A stretch of 64,000 nucleotides of DNA from Thermoascus crustaceus. Taxonomy: Eukaryota; Ascomycota; Eurotiomycetes; Eurotiales; Thermoascaceae. Position 1 is the first letter of the stretch. Every line of letters starts with the position of its first letter. This document shows positions 11,097-23,104 of this stretch, in pieces. The stretch lies in NCBI GenBank assembly GCA_001599835.1, contig BCIC01000002.1:1259137-1323136 (forward strand), in the 5' to 3' direction. A program made the translations under genes and the position numbers. The notes beneath the pieces are model-generated. The model saw only the letters and a program-made list of their open reading frames with translations, did no database searches and was not told the origin of the DNA.

Positions 11097-13219
11097 TCGT
11101 CTGAGTGGAGGAATCTGCGAAAGAGGACATGGACACGAGCCACGAAGTCTCGCTACGAGAAGGACATACGAGAACATACGATCGATATTGTGGACTGGAA
11201 AAAAGGGACGCCGTCCGTCGGTTACAAACACTGGTCCTGAAAAAACGAGATTCCCTTTTACCTCCTTCAAACTGGGGTTTACGATTCTTATGCGAACGTG
11301 ACTCGGCGCGTCTCGTCCTCTCAATATAATTCTAGTTCGGTTGGAATAAATATGGACTTTAGGCGTGGGCTTTTGTGATTTTCTTAACATCTGTGGTTGT
11401 CATACGTCGTCATACCCCGCTGTTTTTAGGCAGTTACTATATATACACCAATAGCAGAAACGGGCATTTTGCCATGATCTCATATTCTGTCATCCTCTAT
11501 AGATTCAAGTGGCCTGAGCGTGCTTTGTTTCTGCAAACCGCTGCGGGCACGCCGCTGCGCGAACAAGGCGCGATCCACGACTGCGATCCGATGCCTGGAT
11601 TCCTGTGTCTTCGATTTTTCTATTCGCAGAACATGCAGGATCTAGAATAGTCGACAATCAGAAGCCCACGTTATCTTCGCCCTCTGACGAACGTCTGTCG
11701 TCGACTCGGGTTCCTCTGGTCGGGTTAAACTCCGAGTCGCGAGAGGTTTGCAAAATTTACCCACGAGCAGCAAGCATCATGCAGTAGGTTCGTCACCAGC
11801 CTGCCAGGAGCGCCGAGCACTAGTACGCTTGGAGCAAGGACGAGCACGGCAGAAGGGTCCTTGCGGCCGGCGATCTCAATTCTCGTGGTAGATCGTTCTC
11901 CGCCCGACGCGCTTCGAATAGAACGTCTGACCCGGGTTTCTGCTCGCACCCGCCAAATTCAAAATGATTGTGTGCGATTGGCACTGCCACAGCAGGCAAT
12001 GCCCGTTTTAAATTTACAACGTAGCAGATCGAGGCGATTGAAGATAGCACTCGATGCTATGTCCGTACCTAGGAGTAGGATGACAGTTTTAAAAGTGGCT
12101 GGAGCGACGGACGGGCCTTTTACCCGGCGACGCAGCGTCCGAGCTTGCGGGGGGGGGATCTCTCCCTAGCCCGTTGAACGGTTCGCTTGTCGTGCCCACG
12201 CGGCAAGGAACCATCGCTGCATTTTACTGCCTATGCCCCTGGGGCCCTTTTTTTTCCCCTCTCCCGCGTTATTAATCAATTACTGATGCTGGGCAGGCGA
12301 CGTTGCTGAGATTCTTCTGCTGCTGCTGCTGCGGCAATTGATCTTTCTTTTGTCCATTGTCCAGTAAACGCCTCTCTCTCTCCTGTGGGAAGGGTAGTCG
12401 TTCTCTTTCTTTTTGTTCAACCCGTCTTATCTTTCATTTTTCTTATCTCCCCTCTTTTCCGTTGAGACGGGATTTTCAACCCTTCTGGAGACTTGGCATC
12501 CCCATCTTGCGAAACCTGCGAATCGAGACAGGGCGTGACGACGACAGGCAGGCTGTGCTCTTTTACCTCCTGCCTCCCTTGGGAACCTTGAGTAACAACC
12601 GCGCCTCCGTCTCTCTCTTTCTCTGTGTCCCCCTCTCACATTCATTCCATTGGCAATACGTACTGCCCTCTTTTCACTTCTTTCTCTCTCTTTCTCTCTT
12701 CCACGGACGTCCAAGGCGGGCTTTTCTTGGACCCGGATCAAAAAGACTGTCGCGCTTAGTTGAGTCCTTTCTTTGGCGCATCATTCATTACCAACTACCG
12801 CGCCCCTACCGAACACATTCTTGATTGCCGTTCACCTACCACGGCGCTTGCGCTAGAGGAACGGAACTGCTGTTCTCAACCACTCGTTTGGAAGTGCTGG
12901 ATTTAGGAACGAGTCTGCGCCTCTATTGATCTGCGATTGGATCTGCGCGCTGCGCGTCTTTTTACGAAACAAGGACCGATATCGTGATATCAGTCTGTGA
13001 TATTTTCTATCGCTCCCTTGCGCGTCGAAACCTTGAGGGTTGTTCTACATGAACGCACCTGGGTCTTGTTGGATACAGGCCTGTACGACAGAAGAATAAG
13101 TAAATCCGGGGAATATACCCTTGGCGCTGGATCACAGCGTCACTACGAGGAGGCATTGGTAGAGCTATCTTTTTTAGGTCTCGCGCGCGTCGAGTCTTGC
13201 GATACGACGATCCGCCAGC
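11097..13219. other. Intergenic region with long pyrimidine-rich leader
   Basis: 2.1 kb between two plus-strand genes. From about 12230 to 12830 the plus strand is strongly C/T-rich with CTCTCT and TTTCTT runs, typical of fungal promoters and long leaders. Short ATG-initiated frames occur in the presumed leader of the downstream gene (for example from 12997), so upstream ORFs are possible. No family-recognisable protein found. Confidence 0.5.
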
Positions 13220-14620
13220 ATGGGTCCGGTGGATGCGGTGCCGCTGCTGTGGGCGCGGGACGCGGTGAGCGAAGTTCAGTCCGCTCCGGAGACGTTTTCT
13301 AGTTGGGACAAGTGCATGCAAAAGTCTTATTGCAAGTATGTTCATGGGAACTTGTCCGGTTATACTTGGTGATCTCCAGGTTTGAGCTGACTGTCCGCTC
13401 TCAGGTGGCCTGTGATTGTCGGTATCATAGTTGGCGGTGTCATTATCATAGGTATCGTGTGGTGTCTCATCAGCTGTTTGTGCTGTGGTGTGCAGTGCTG
13501 CAAAGGATGTGCTGATTGCTGCACTTGCTGTTGCTCCTGCTGCTCTCACGGTTCGAGTGGAGGAGGGGGGAATCGATCGAAGTACGCGGACGATCCATCG
13601 CCGTACCATCCGCCTCCCCCTCCGAGCTATGGGTACCAGGCTCCTCCCGGTCCTCCCGCCTATCGAGGTGCTCAGTACGCCCGGTTCGATGCTCCAAGTA
13701 ACAACAAGGTGGACGGGGATTCGCTCCCTCCCATGCCAACCTGGGAGGGCGCGACTACCAGGCGGGTTGAGGATACGGGCCCCCGCTCGGAGGACGTTGA
13801 GATGAACCGTCTATCTCCGACGGGCCAACCGCCAGGTATGGCGGCAGGTGCGGGCAGGCAAGCCAGAGGTGGATACACGGAGATCCCGACGTCGAAGCCA
13901 GCAAGTCCTCAGCCTGGGTATCGGGGAGTTGAGGAGCCGTTTGCACGGACTCGGTCTCCCCGCCCTGATCCATTCGCAGCCGGCGGCCCTGGGGCCGTTG
14001 GTGCTGCTGTCACCGCTCCCTATGCCCAGCCGTCTAGAGGAAACTCGCCGTACGAAAACCGACCGTCTCCTACCAACAGACCTCTGAATTTCCACACACC
14101 ACAGCCGTACGGTCAGGGTCAGTCTCCAATGTCTCCGGTTTCACCGCCGGGACAGGCTGCCTATGCTTCTATGCCAGAGCCGCCCGGGCCGTCCCCGGTG
14201 ATGTCTCCGGGCCCATTGAATCAACCTCGCCAGCCCACTCCGTTCAACCCGCCCCGTCAGCCATCTCCATTGAACGAGCCTCTGCCAACCTACATACCGG
14301 ATCGTCAGCCGTCTCCTTTGAATCAGCCTCGCATGATGTCCCCAGGTCCGTTGAATCAGCCGCGCCAGCCCACTCCATTCAACCCGCCGCGTCAACCATC
14401 TCCACTAAACGAGCCTTTCCCGCCAACTCCTGTATCAAACCCGCCTCAACAGACATACGCAGCGTACAGACCGCAGCCGCAGCCCACATATGCTGCATAC
14501 TCTCCAACTACCCCTTCCTCGCCACCGCCCCAGTTTGAGGAAACACCCAACGCGGACAGACCCCCGAGTCTGCTGCAAGCCGGACGAAAACCCGCTCCAA
14601 ACTCGTGGAGGGACGTTTAG
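13220..14620 (+). CDS. Fibroin-3-related type membrane protein (Cys cluster plus Pro-rich repeats)
   Basis: Two exons (13220-13335, 13405-14620; 69-bp intron) give 443 aa. The N-terminus MGPVDAVPLLWARD includes a short extracellular part with CMQKSYCK. A single membrane helix follows (about residues 40-60, WPVIVGIIVGGVIIIGIVWCL), then a dense run of about 16 cysteines within 35 residues. The remaining cytosolic tail is Pro/Tyr/Gly-rich, with imperfect repeats of SPGPLNQPRQPTPFNPPRQP type at about 14205-14420. The layout agrees with Aspergillus proteins annotated 'fibroin-3 related'; their function is unknown. The cysteine patch beside a membrane helix suggests S-acylation and membrane anchoring (inference). 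The ATG at 13220 is preferred because it supplies the exon whose splice restores the frame into the helix. Confidence 0.85.
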
Positions 14621-16951
14621 ATCTGAACTGATATAGGCCCCGGGAACGGGTCTTTTCTTGAGGACTGACGGTCTTTTGACGGTCGGGCATTCTTTTCCTT
14701 GTCGCCCGACGCTATGAGTATATGTCGTTTTTCTACTATCGATCGATATGCTGGGCGCCATTTTACGTTTTGAGGATATTTTTTTTCAACAATGATTGAA
14801 GTTGGAAAGAAAACGGTAAACGGCGCTGCTGAGGCATCTGCTGTTGTACCTCCAGATCTTCCTACTTCAGCGTTTCTGAGGAATTCTTTTCTCCGCCTTA
14901 TTTGTTTATCTTCTTTGATACCTCAGGAAGCCTCAAGTATGTTTTTGTTTATTGTTCATTTCATCCAACCAATCCGTCCTCGTATCCTCGGTCAATGGTG
15001 ACAGTGACGGTGATGGATTGATTCCCCCTATGTATTCTTTTCTTCTACTTTTTCTCTTTCGCCTTTGATTTTCGCTGGAATGGGACGGAGTCGGTCAGGT
15101 CACTCTTGTAATACAGAAGTGGGCGTGATTGGAATGTCAGTCCTTACCTATTTTCCCCCTCCTACAAGAGACAGCGTTGGAATGGGATTATTACCAGTTT
15201 TTCTTTATCTACTGCGAGGTTGATCTTCTGGCGATTTTTAACTTGACTCGGAGGCTCTGTGAAACAGGAACAAGCCGTGTAGGGTTTTCGTCTTTTTCAT
15301 TGAATTGTCGCGGTCGATGCAATGTATCTATCTAGGCTAGGCTAGGCTAGGTTAGGTTAGGTTATGTTAGGTTAGGTAGCTACGTGGGTTTGTCCAATTT
15401 TCATATCGCGGACTATCTGGAAAGGAAGAATTCAGGTTCCATGTTGTATTATCATTTCAGTTTCAGTTTCCTCTGCATGGTTCTCTTCTCTCCCCTTGGA
15501 ACTTTCACGAGTCAGCTGACCTGACAAGGTAGGTCCCGAGCTGACTTCTGAATCAGGTAAAACACGAGTCACTCGGGAGGTCTCCGGCCGGGTCCCTGGA
15601 ACTTTCCTTCACCAGAAGGGTCTATTTATTTTATCGTCGAAAACCTCCCTCCAACGCCAAACCGAGGACCCTCCCCCAAAACTCCAAAACTTCTTCAACA
15701 AACAAAGGCCGGAGATGAAATGCAATTCTCTCCCTCTCTCCCAAATCAGGAACACTCGCGAGCGAGCCCCTGTAGTATAGTATAGTACGTGTACATTATT
15801 ATCCCTGGCCAACGCCACGGCTATGTATGTAACTCTGCTGGGCAATATTGGCATGTTGGTATTCATCTCCGAGTTCCACCGCTGGGTGTGGTGTCAAAAG
15901 AAAAAAAAGGAAAAGAGAGATAGAGAGAGAGAATGAAAATATATAACCACTCCAGAGCAAAAAGTCACGCTAATTACTGTACTGGATCCCCTCTCATTGT
16001 CTTTTTCAGTATGATTGGAGTGTGGATAAGCACCTGAGTACTGTGAAAGAATCCCCAAATCGTCGATAATTGGAGATTTGTCATACGAAGGCCGGTAAAC
16101 AGGAGAATGATCAGAGCAGTGGGAAACTACCCCATAGGATGAGAATATAACCCTCGACAATGCGGTGTCTTTTTGGGATTCGATTCCAAGCTTACCTAGA
16201 TACCTGGCTAGCTGTCTTGCTGGCGATATCGACTTTGTCGCGGGGATTGCCGGTCTTTGCCGGCGTCGGTTTTGTCCGACGACTATCGGAGAAGTCCTAT
16301 ACAGTCAGAACTAGCACGGGAGTTCCTGTATAGTCTAATAAGACAGTGAACACCGCATTCCGTTTCTATCTAACTAATTGACCTTTATATATAGACAGTA
16401 TGTGGGCCAATAAGATCAAACAAACATGGTAGAATAGGTGAGAATAACTCTGCATGGATACATGTATATATAATCCTCAGAACAAATACTCCCAATATAG
16501 AAGGTGAAAACAGGCATTTATAGGTCCTATTTTTGGGTGTCTAAATCAGCAATTCGATTGGCCAGTTATACTAAGGTTCAAACGGGTTCCAAATCGGCTG
16601 ACAACTTGCAGTGGTAATATCTCGTTCAACTACAGCTTATCAGTAGGAAGATTACCTAGGTATGCTACCCCAGGCACGGAGTACCTTGGAGAAATCCAAA
16701 GAGCATTGAGATTTTTTTTTTCTCTCCAATCACTTTCTGGAAAACAAAGTATAATGATCGCATTATTAAAAACCAAAATTAAGGAAAGTAGGTACCTAAC
16801 ATGTCACCGATCTTCCCCCCCTTTTCATCCCCTCTTTCTTTTCTATCTTCCCCCTTTCGAATCCTTCCTCAATATGTTTTTTCTCTCCTAACTATCTCAG
16901 CCTACCCAAAGCATACCTTTATACCAGAGATAAAGCCATGGGCGAGGCAGC
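14621..16951. other. Intergenic region, no gene seen
   Basis: 2.3 kb between the converging ends of the fibroin-3-related gene and the small secreted protein gene. AT-rich with several short repeats, including the pentamer array listed separately. Frames present are short and have no recognisable product. Confidence 0.5.
15333..15379. repeat. Pentanucleotide array TAGGC/TAGGT
   Basis: Nine or so head-to-tail pentamers. Three TAGGC units change to TAGGT units, with one TATGT variant, then the array decays. It lies in non-coding DNA and looks like an expanding microsatellite. Confidence 0.85.
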
Positions 16952-17355
16952 TCAAAGAGCCCAGCAAGTACCCTTGATCTGGGTCTGAGGCGGGCCGACA
17001 TCGACCGTCTCCGCACCGACGACAGTCGTCACGCTACCGTCGATACCATAGAAGGTGCAGGTAGCGCCTCCCTTGGAGGCGATGTGGGAGATACTGAGGG
17101 GGTTGGCTGGTAGATTAGGTTATAGGGGTTAGAATATGTATGTATGACCAAGAGGGATATACCGATCTATAAGGATGGGTCATGAAGGGCCAACATACTG
17201 ATCGGAACAACAGAACCATCGGTTGGGAAGTCCTGCGAAAACGACGCACCCGCGGCCCCGATGAAGGTGATATGGGCCTTGGAGGTGGCGGCTCCGGGGG
17301 CGGCCTGGGACACGGCGGCAAGGGCGGCCGCGACAGAGAGAAGGGAGAACTTCAT
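16952..17355 (-). CDS. Small secreted protein of about 103 aa
   Basis: Exon 1 is 17355-17199 and exon 2 is 17106-16952, joined over a 92-bp intron to an intact 103-aa frame ending GTCWAL. A signal peptide is evident (MKFSLLSVAAALAAVSQA, cleavage likely after AQA/A-type SQAAPG). The mature part is about 85 residues and carries just two cysteines (ATCTFYG and GTCWAL), which could form one disulphide. Small size, secretion and a C-terminal Cys fit the small secreted proteins common in moulds. I do not recognise a function. Without splicing, the frame would appear as a 62-aa ORF, so it is easily missed. A TA microsatellite lies about 120 bp upstream of the start. Confidence 0.8.
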
Positions 17356-18574
17356 TTTGATGTATTTTTAAAGTGATGGGGGGTTTTCTTTCTGAATTGG
17401 TTATGATTATGATTTTTCGAGTTGGAAGTTATACTGTTGGTTGAAATCTACACAGAAGAGCGGGCAAACATCGCAGTTTATATATATATATATATATTTT
17501 CAAGTAATCCTACTTCCAGAGCGACGCAGCGGCTGTGCAAGGAAAACCTAAGCCAGAACCGAACGATGCTGTAGAGCTGAGACCTGTCTCTCTACAGCCA
17601 TCATGAAGCTCACTGTGAATGGACGCGACTCGCCCAGCCATTAGGGCACATGGAGGTACGGTACGCCTTACTCTGACTGCTTAAGACAGAACACGAATAC
17701 GATTATTGCGTCCAGATTAAGTGTGAAGACGAATGATATTATTTCCAGCTCCCTGATACTCTATATAATCACATGCTCACGTGGAAGGTGGCCTTTTTTC
17801 TGACGTGGGAAAACCGGGGGCAAGGGAGCTTAACAAGGGAGGCTTGCTCAGCCCTACCCCGCATAGACCACAAACTCAGCCTCGATATACGTCATTATCA
17901 TCTATCAGACTGACTGGAATGCCTTTTGTATCTTTGAGGCATTTCCCATATACTGTACATTGTTGGATTCAAAGGCTCTAATAATATTGGATTAGAAGTT
18001 GTTGGTGCGAGATTCTAGGTGACAGATAGGAGGTGGTTAGGCAACTGCCCTAACCCTGAGCCCTAGGTGGTGGCCGACCTATCCTCCAACGTACATCCAC
18101 CCCCAGCCAACAAGAACAGAGTGAGTCTTGTTTTTGTGACACATAGATTGAGGTGGAATGGTTGAACATGTCCTATTGGATGCTGTGAGGACTACATACA
18201 TGTATGCAGACAAGGGAAGAAGTATATGCCTTGTCATACTTTTGGCTGATGTCAGGAAAGATCAATGAGGAAGGTAAATAGAGAGGCAAATCTACAATAA
18301 TAAGAAAACCATGGATAGGTCTATAACAGGTCCTCTTCTCAACTCTAACGCCAGAGACCCGGGCAATTCTGAGACGGTGACGAGGATGGGGACGATCAGC
18401 GTAAGCACTGGATATCCTCGTGCTATATTATTAGATATTGGATATCTGCTGGGTGGTGGCTTGAATTTCATGTGTTACCTGCAGGCCTCCTGCTTCAAGA
18501 CTGCTAGAGCGGACCAAGGGTGTCTAAGCCATCAACAAGGATATCGAGGAATTTATCCGATTGCACCCAACTTA
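17356..18574. other. Intergenic region
   Basis: Promoter side of the small secreted protein gene, then about 1 kb with no supported gene before the 5-oxoprolinase remnant. The only repeat seen is the TA microsatellite listed separately. Confidence 0.5.
17479..17497. repeat. TA dinucleotide microsatellite
   Basis: About nine TA units upstream of the small secreted protein gene. Confidence 0.85.
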
Positions 18575-20215
18575 CCCCTCATTCTGCGTCGCTGTGTACT
18601 GACGCAGACTCCCCGTCCCCCGCCAGTACTGCGGCTGGGGCTTATGACTCTCATCCACCGGCGCATCCACGCCATTCTGTTCTTTCGGGGAAACCCATCC
18701 CCCGCCTTCGGGTGTATGCACATACAGCTGCTCGTCGCACTTCAGCTGGATGACTCCCTTTCCTCCAACATCCACCCATCGGTCTCGCCCGCCCTCCAGC
18801 TTGAGCAGCACCAGATTGCGTCCGCTCTTCCCCGGCCCGCCGGCTGCCATCTCGCGGCTGATGCACGCGCCGCTCGCAACTCAGTGAGAAGGTCATGGCA
18901 GCGCGGGCTTCGAATGCCCGGATGGCGGCGTTACCTCCGGGATGCAGGCCCTGGCCGCTGGAGTCAGGGCGGATGGAGAACTGCTTGACCAGAACGGGGT
19001 AGCGCTTCTCGAGGATCTCGAGGTCGGTGACGCGGGTGTTGGTCATGTTATTGATAAAAATGTTAGCAGAGAAAAATCCGAAGATCTATGTAGGTGGTGA
19101 GAGCAATGACAGTCACATGTTACATACTGTATGCACCGCAGAAACTCCTCTCCACGTCGGCCCTGCGCCGTTCCCCCCGCAGCTAGTCTCGCCGTACATA
19201 AAGGTATATCCCGCAAAGCGCTCTCCTGGCTTCGCTTTTTCACCTCCGTACATCTGCACGCTGTTCATGCAGCCCTGGCTCGCGGCGCAGGTGCTAAACG
19301 CCCGGAACACCACATCCGTCACGCGCTGGCTCGTCAGCGAGTTGCCCGTGTAGACAGCCGCGCCGTCCCGTCGTCGAGGTAGTCGACTGCCCTGAGCGGG
19401 GGATTGCGTCCTGGCGACTCGGTTGAGGAAATTGCGCACTGCCATCTCCGCCGTCTGCTGGATGGCGGCCATGTAGCGCTGCACAACCCGCGTGCCATAC
19501 TCGACAAACAACTCCTGGATCAGCAGCGAGCCGCGCTGGTTGGTGGTGATTTGCACCTTGAGGTCAGAGAGATTGTTGGCAATGCTGTTGGAGCTGATGC
19601 AGCCAGGATTTTTGTAATTCCTGCTGTCTGTCAGAATATAGACTAGATGATGAAGTGTAAGGTGGCTCACCATCCTCCTCAAATCGTCCCCGGACGCCAG
19701 CTTCAACGACTTGATCAGCGTCCCCTCCTGCTCGAGGTATGTAGCATTCGGCTTGCCCGAAATCCCGCCCAGGCCGCCGTCGGGACCGAAGATGACGCAG
19801 CTAAAGTCCAGTCGCTCTTTGATATTGAGGCTGACACTTGTCTTCTGCAGCGTGCGGCCCATCTGCTCGGCGATGCTCATGAAGCGGTAGCCGAAGACTG
19901 CGAGCTGGACAGGGTCGATCACATCAATAGACACTGGACTGTCTTGAGGGTTGTCTGTGGAGGCAGCTTTGGTGCTATTGCTGACCTCAATGGCAACATG
20001 CTTGTCCAGAATAGTTGCACTTGCACTGGGCTGAACGACAATGGTTTGGGTCTTGTCAAGGATAATCACACGTCCCTTATTATGGTTAGAAACAACAGTG
20101 ACATGAGTGAACGACGTACCGGAGATGGCGGTCGTCAAACCGCCGCTCGAGCAGCTCATTCCGGACGTTATCCTGCAGCGCGGCCAGTCGCTCGCGCAGC
20201 CGGGGAGTGATTCAG
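18575..20215 (-). pseudogene. 5-oxoprolinase remnant: end of HyuA part and HyuB part
   Basis: 5-Oxoprolinase opens 5-oxoproline to glutamate with ATP in the cytosol and is normally about 1300 aa. Here the minus strand keeps the end of the HyuA half (RLAALQDNVRNELLERRFDD, then RVIILDKTQTIVVQPSASATIL) and much of the HyuB half. HyuB hallmarks are FMSIAEQMGRTLQKTSVSLN, IKERLDFSCVIFGPDGGL, NNLSDLKVQITTNQRG, ASQGCMN, RYPVLVKQFSIRPDSSGQG and the terminal WVDVGGKGVIQL. Damage: at least two internal deletions (one in the HyuA end, one removing roughly 100 or more residues after FGPDGGL), loss of a clear acceptor before MTNTRVTD, and a frameshift near 18850-18870. The N-terminal parts lie elsewhere, on the other strand (see 20253-20590 and 22270-22483). 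Confidence 0.85.
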
Positions 20216-20252
20216 CCGAGAGTACCTCCGAACTTGGCTCCAGCGCCATGCC

Positions 20253-20590
20253 GTCGCTGGTCGAGGGAATTCGCCGGATCTTGGAGATGGCCACCGGTGA
20301 GACGATCCTGCGGGGGAGCAAGCTGGACATGTTGCAGATTGGTCTGCGTCTCTTGGTCTATTCATCTCACAGTTGATAGTAGGGGTCGACCCAGCCAACG
20401 AGCCTAGGGCATAGGGCATAGGGCTAGGGCTGGGGGCCTGGTGTAGTTGCTACAACAAGCCCAGCCCGACTACAACAGCATCTGATTATTACAGTTACTA
20501 ATGTCCGATTGAATAGCATCTATCCGTATGGGCACAACCGTCGCGACCAATGCCCTCCTGGAACGCAAAGGCGAGCAGCATACCTCATAG
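20253..20590 (+). pseudogene. 5-oxoprolinase fragment, HyuA residues roughly 60-110
   Basis: The plus strand encodes VEGIRRILEMATGE and RGSKLDM, then after about 170 non-matching bases RMGTTVATNALLERKGEQ. These are the consecutive early HyuA segments of 5-oxoprolinase, the latter being the conserved RxGTTVATNALLE motif. The 170-bp interruption could be an intron remnant or an insertion. The frame stops soon after (TAG near 20593). It lies back to back with the minus-strand remnant of the same gene, so the parts were inverted relative to each other. Confidence 0.75.
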
Positions 20591-21289
20591 CACCATCGTA
20601 CTCTCTTCTGAGAATAGAGGAGCATCCACCAGTGGGCGGGGATACAGCATGGGTATGTCCCCATATCCCGTGCTTCTTTGACACAGGCTGAGAGCACTTA
20701 GGTGTCTCAATACGGCCTTTACGATGCGTTAAGTGATGCTATGAAGAAGTTTGTCGAGGGTCTCCATGCTGTACACACGTCGAGGCATCAATGTCCGCTC
20801 CCCCTTTCCCCCTTTTTATTTGTTGATTCTCACATATAACACATGCCAGACGACACGATCTTGGACCTCTTGGGGGGGCGGTTCCGATCGACACGCACCA
20901 TCCGGCTGTGCGAACCCATGCTGTTACCGGACTCGAGAGATCGTCTGTATGGACAACTTCATCGCTAACAGTGCTCATCCAGGACGAGAACTCCGCACTG
21001 CCTACCAACTCACCGACCCTAAGACTTGTCCTGTTAGTCTCATCTGCTTGCAGAGATTGCTCTCCTGGAATGCCCACTATTGCAGAAGCTTCCACATTGG
21101 TAACCGGTGAATTGCTACTTGAAAGCCAACTGATTTCACTTCCTGCAGATCCGGACTCAGTTCTGGCAATGCTGCCACTGGACTCTGTCGAGGACGCAAT
21201 TGCATCCAGCGCAGCCGACGCGATGGCGTCAAAGGCATCGCGTTTGCCCTTGGCCGCGGGGAACCGCTCCACCATCACCCACAGCGCCG
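20591..21289. other. Unassigned sequence between pseudogene pieces
   Basis: About 700 bases with long overlapping frames on both strands but no family resemblance that I trust. The minus-strand frame is an extension of the MFS fragment that no longer looks like a transporter (Ser/Ala-rich). Confidence 0.4.
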
Positions 21290-21808
21290 CAGAGCACGAA
21301 TGGCACATCTCGACCACGCCCCAGAGGAAGATGTTGACTGCCAGGTACTTGCTGGTGGGAAGCGTTGGAGCAGATATAACGTCGGGAAGATACCGATGAG
21401 GAAGGCTATATACCTACCTTAGCTGTGATACCGAACTGACATTCCCTTGAATACCTACCAAAATATATGATCAAGCCCACCCAGCTCTACCGGTTGCCGT
21501 CCAGCCCCAGATCCTCCCTCATGCTGTAGATGGCTGCTGTGCCAACTCCATTGAGGTCAGAAAGATGTTCAACAAGTTTCTTGGATGGAGACGTACACCA
21601 CCTTATCCCATCCTGACAGCTGCAGGCATACAAACAGCATGGGCACCATGTGCCAGTCGATCTTCCAGCGCACGGCGTCCATTTCTTCCTGGGTAATTTC
21701 TTGTTTGTCGTGGGCGGTGGCCAGAACTTTGACTGCCATATCCACATCTCTCTCATCGGCATCGTAGGCATGGCTCAGCCTGACCTCGACCTCCTGACTG
21801 GCTTCCAT
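21290..21808 (-). pseudogene. MFS transporter N-terminal fragment (Dal5-like anion:cation symporter type)
   Basis: Minus-strand pieces match the start of a Dal5-type MFS permease: a long acidic N-terminus beginning MEASQEVEVRL, WKIDWHMVPMLFVCLQLSGWDKVVY (first membrane helix), AAIYSMREDLGLDGNR, then TSKYLAVNIFLWGVVEMCHSCSAA (third helix region). The frame breaks between these segments, with a TAG after DGNR near 21492 and a shift before TSKYLA, and the rest of the transporter is missing. This family imports allantoate, ureidosuccinate, nicotinate or other organic anions. The fragment sits between two pieces of the broken 5-oxoprolinase, so the two genes may once have been neighbours. Confidence 0.7.
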
Positions 21809-22269
21809 GTCGGATGGTCTCTCTGGATGCGGACCGGAGCTAGTGACGGTGGATATCAGTGATGAAAACAAAATTGATTTTTATGTTTTTTTAATCCACG
21901 CGGATGGATGTGCCGGATCCGATGACGGCCCAGCAGTTTTGTATTCGTCAACAATATCCATGGTCCAGTCGGTGACGACCAATTACATGCCGCAGAAAGC
22001 AGGGGTCGAAGCATCGCTGTCGTCAGCTGGCGCTTATCTCGCCCTATCTCGACTATCGTTGTCGTCCGACGACCTACCGACGAGCTTTCTACATTTGATC
22101 GACTGCCAGGATGTTCGGAGGACGACGAAACGCATGCTTTCATCAGCCATACTCAAGACACTACGGCCTGGCTAGTTAAAGCATTAGAGCACCATTTCAT
22201 CAAGACCAGTGCTCTATGGTTATCGACAGTATCTACAGTACATTCTTGGCTATTCTGGTAATCTCCATC

Positions 22270-22483
22270 ATGCCGTTCATCGCCCCCGATAAGGATCAGA
22301 AAATCCGCATCTACATCGGTTTGTTACCCCTCAGAATGTCTACAAAATGAAAAAGACCAATCCCTTTCAGACAGAGGAGGCACGTTCTGTGACTGCATCG
22401 ACATCATGCCCGGCCGCGAGGACATTGTCGTCAAGCTGCTCCCAGTCGACACGACCAACTACGACGAGGCGCTGACAGGATAA
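22270..22483 (+). pseudogene. 5-oxoprolinase N-terminal fragment
   Basis: ATG at 22270 opens MPFIAPDKDQKIRIYI, a 52-bp intron (22319-22370) follows, then DRGGTFCDCIDIMPGRED and KLLPVDTTNYDEALTG before TAA. This is the classic 5-oxoprolinase start, whose next residues should be the EGIRRILE found at 20253 on the same strand but 2 kb upstream. A typical enzyme has Val or similar after FCD. The fragment is therefore a displaced first exon pair that still splices in frame. It is not functional alone. Confidence 0.8.
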
Positions 22484-23104
22484 ACGAGTAGTTGTGGATG
22501 ATGACCGTGCTGATGCGCAGATTGCGCGCGACCGAGCACGTGTTATTATTATTATGACATATGAATCGGCCATTTCACCACGTACGGTTGATTTCAAAGG
22601 AATGTGTCCGCGTGCCACTCGCCAGACGGCTGCCCTTTTGTCAACAGAAACTTGACACTCTTTGTCATCGAGGTTATCCTACCCATGGCGTGAATTTGGC
22701 AATTTCACGAAGATTTTCGGTGATTCTGCGGATTATAACATGCTAGACTAGGTAGTCAGATGCTACAAGGCTGCTGCGAGCTGGTGGTGTGTAGATCACC
22801 TTTTGGTCCTGGTAGACATAGTGGCACCGCGGTGATTGATTCGAGTACATACTCCGGGCATCACCCGCATCCAACAACATCTTTTAGCGGAACAGCTCTG
22901 CAGACCGCCTTCCCTTATTGACGACTGACAGCTCTTGGCTGACGTGTGATTTCCTTATCTCCCTCGCTTGCTTATAATACCTTGATAAAGGTTTGGGAAT
23001 TTTTCCACTCTTGTCTCGTTTAATCGGTTTTCCCTAGGGCGAGAAGTGATGACAGGACATCAAGGCAGCCTCAGCTACGCTTCGAACAGGAGGTAGCTAT
23101 TAAC
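22484..23104. other. Intergenic region upstream of the HNH gene
   Basis: No gene recognised. Contains the presumed promoter of the HNH-domain gene, with TATAATAC near 22973. Confidence 0.4.

Noticed and set aside
18311..18988. 225-aa plus-strand frame
   Set aside because: Its right half is the reverse of the 5-oxoprolinase C-terminus; the left half has no resemblance.
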